A stretch of DNA of 21,037 bases, taken from positions 1-21,037 of the forward strand of contig USHR01000007.1 of NCBI GenBank assembly GCA_900554495.1, written 5' to 3'. Source of the stretch: an uncultured Collinsella sp. Its GTDB lineage: Bacteria; Actinomycetota; Coriobacteriia; Coriobacteriales; Coriobacteriaceae. Under the pieces are notes generated by a model. That model was not told the origin of the DNA, ran no database searches, and was given only the letters and a program-made list of their open reading frames with translations. This document shows positions 20,724-21,037 of this stretch, piece after piece. How positions within the stretch are numbered: position 1 is the first letter of the stretch; the number at the start of each line of letters is the position of its first letter. Made by a program: the position numbers and the translations under genes.

Positions 20724-20747
20724 CGGGCGCATGGAGGCGTGCGCCCG
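20724..20747 (+). promoter_or_regulatory. Hairpin in the pgi leader
   Basis: Perfect 8-bp stem CGGGCGCA / TGCGCCCG with an 8-nt loop, ending 6 nt before the GAGGAGG ribosome-binding site. It could stabilise the mRNA or tune initiation. No known leader class recognised. Confidence 0.5.
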
Positions 20748-20765
20748 TATGCTGAGGAGGACTCT

Positions 20766-21037
20766 ATGGCAACTGTTGCCGCACCTATCGATGCTACGTC
20801 GACTGCCGCTTGGAAGGCACTCGAGGCTCATCAGGAGAAGCTCGAGGCCGATGGTATCGACCTCAAGGCCTGGTTCGCTGCCGATGCCGAGCGCGTGAAC
20901 AAGCTGAGCTTTGACGCCGGTGACCTGCACTTCGATCTGTCGAAGAACCTGGTGACCGATGAGACCGTCAAGCTGCTGTGCGATCTTGCCCGCGAGGTGA
21001 AGCTCGAGGAGCGCCGCGACGCCATGTTCTCCGGCGA
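20766..21037 (+). CDS. pgi: Glucose-6-phosphate isomerase (5' part only)
   Basis: Only the first 90 or so codons are in the window; the 3' end is cut. Glucose-6-phosphate isomerase interconverts glucose-6-phosphate and fructose-6-phosphate in glycolysis. The visible part, STAAWKALEAHQEKLEADG, WFAADAERVNKLSF, DLHFDLSKNLVTDETVKLL and LEERRDAMFSG, matches the N-terminal region of bacterial Pgi, including the DxSKNxxTxET motif. The start is firm: GAGGAGG at 20754-20760 lies 5 nt before ATG. No catalytic residue lies in the visible part, so the call rests on the N-terminal motifs. Confidence 0.9.
   Translation, partial: MATVAAPIDATSTAAWKALEAHQEKLEADGIDLKAWFAADAERVNKLSFDAGDLHFDLSKNLVTDETVKLLCDLAREVKLEERRDAMFSG

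Noticed and set aside
20719..20880. Second reading frame starting in the pgi leader and overlapping pgi
   Set aside because: Arg-rich out-of-frame product, no RBS, and Pgi motifs fix the real frame.
1..21037. CRISPR array, tRNA, rRNA, insertion sequence or prophage
   Set aside because: No regularly spaced repeats, no tRNA-like cloverleaf with a CCA-type end, and no transposase, integrase or phage structural gene was seen on either strand.

Overview
The window is about 60% GC, uses GTG and TTG starts often, and carries an anaerobe-type gene set (flavodoxin, DUF3793, double-cluster aldo/keto reductase, MetY). I infer a gut-type actinobacterium of the Coriobacteriia, most like Collinsella. This rests on recognised protein and repeat style, not on a search. 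It looks like ordinary chromosome: no rRNA, tRNA, CRISPR array, insertion sequence or phage gene was seen.

Layout. 1-1254 (+): end of a UreE-like nickel protein and a Cof-type HAD phosphatase. 1332-4856 (-): PerR-like regulator, acylphosphatase, Gfo/Idh/MocA oxidoreductase, RNase HI, and a LysR regulator divergent from metY. 4857-6440: a regulatory region with a LysR-type operator candidate, a good promoter and a cysteine-containing leader ORF, then metY (O-acetylhomoserine sulfhydrylase). 6753-7919 (+): a secreted protein and a small membrane protein. 8029-9261 (-): PanE-like reductase and a 64-residue unknown, each followed by a terminator. 9424-12743 (+): aldo/keto reductase with two 4Fe-4S motifs, a second Gfo/Idh/MocA protein, and endonuclease IV. 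12891-15992 (+): a complete polar amino-acid ABC importer (lipoprotein, permease with an extra secreted domain, ATPase). 16125-17295 (-): DUF3793 protein then flavodoxin. 17471-17854 (+): membrane-anchored heavy-metal-associated domain protein. 17881-19804 (-): SOS-type Y-family polymerase and YolD-like protein. 20042-20566 (+): a protein resembling only the N-terminal half of an iron-type alcohol dehydrogenase. 20766-end (+): start of pgi.

Themes. Metal and stress control recurs: a PerR-like repressor, a DtxR-like box before DUF3793/flavodoxin, a CsoR-like site before the metal-binding protein, and two LexA boxes before the polymerase. The most interesting candidate is the metY leader. It has a 17-codon ORF with a strong Shine-Dalgarno site and two Cys codons, one of them inside a hairpin that could compete with the metY ribosome-binding site. 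A second theme is a family of long imperfect palindromes in intergenic gaps (1251-1335, 10627-10689, 11794-11856) with a shared apex and, in two copies, covarying arms. A different palindrome lies at 20577-20640, with a single half-copy at 19887-19914.
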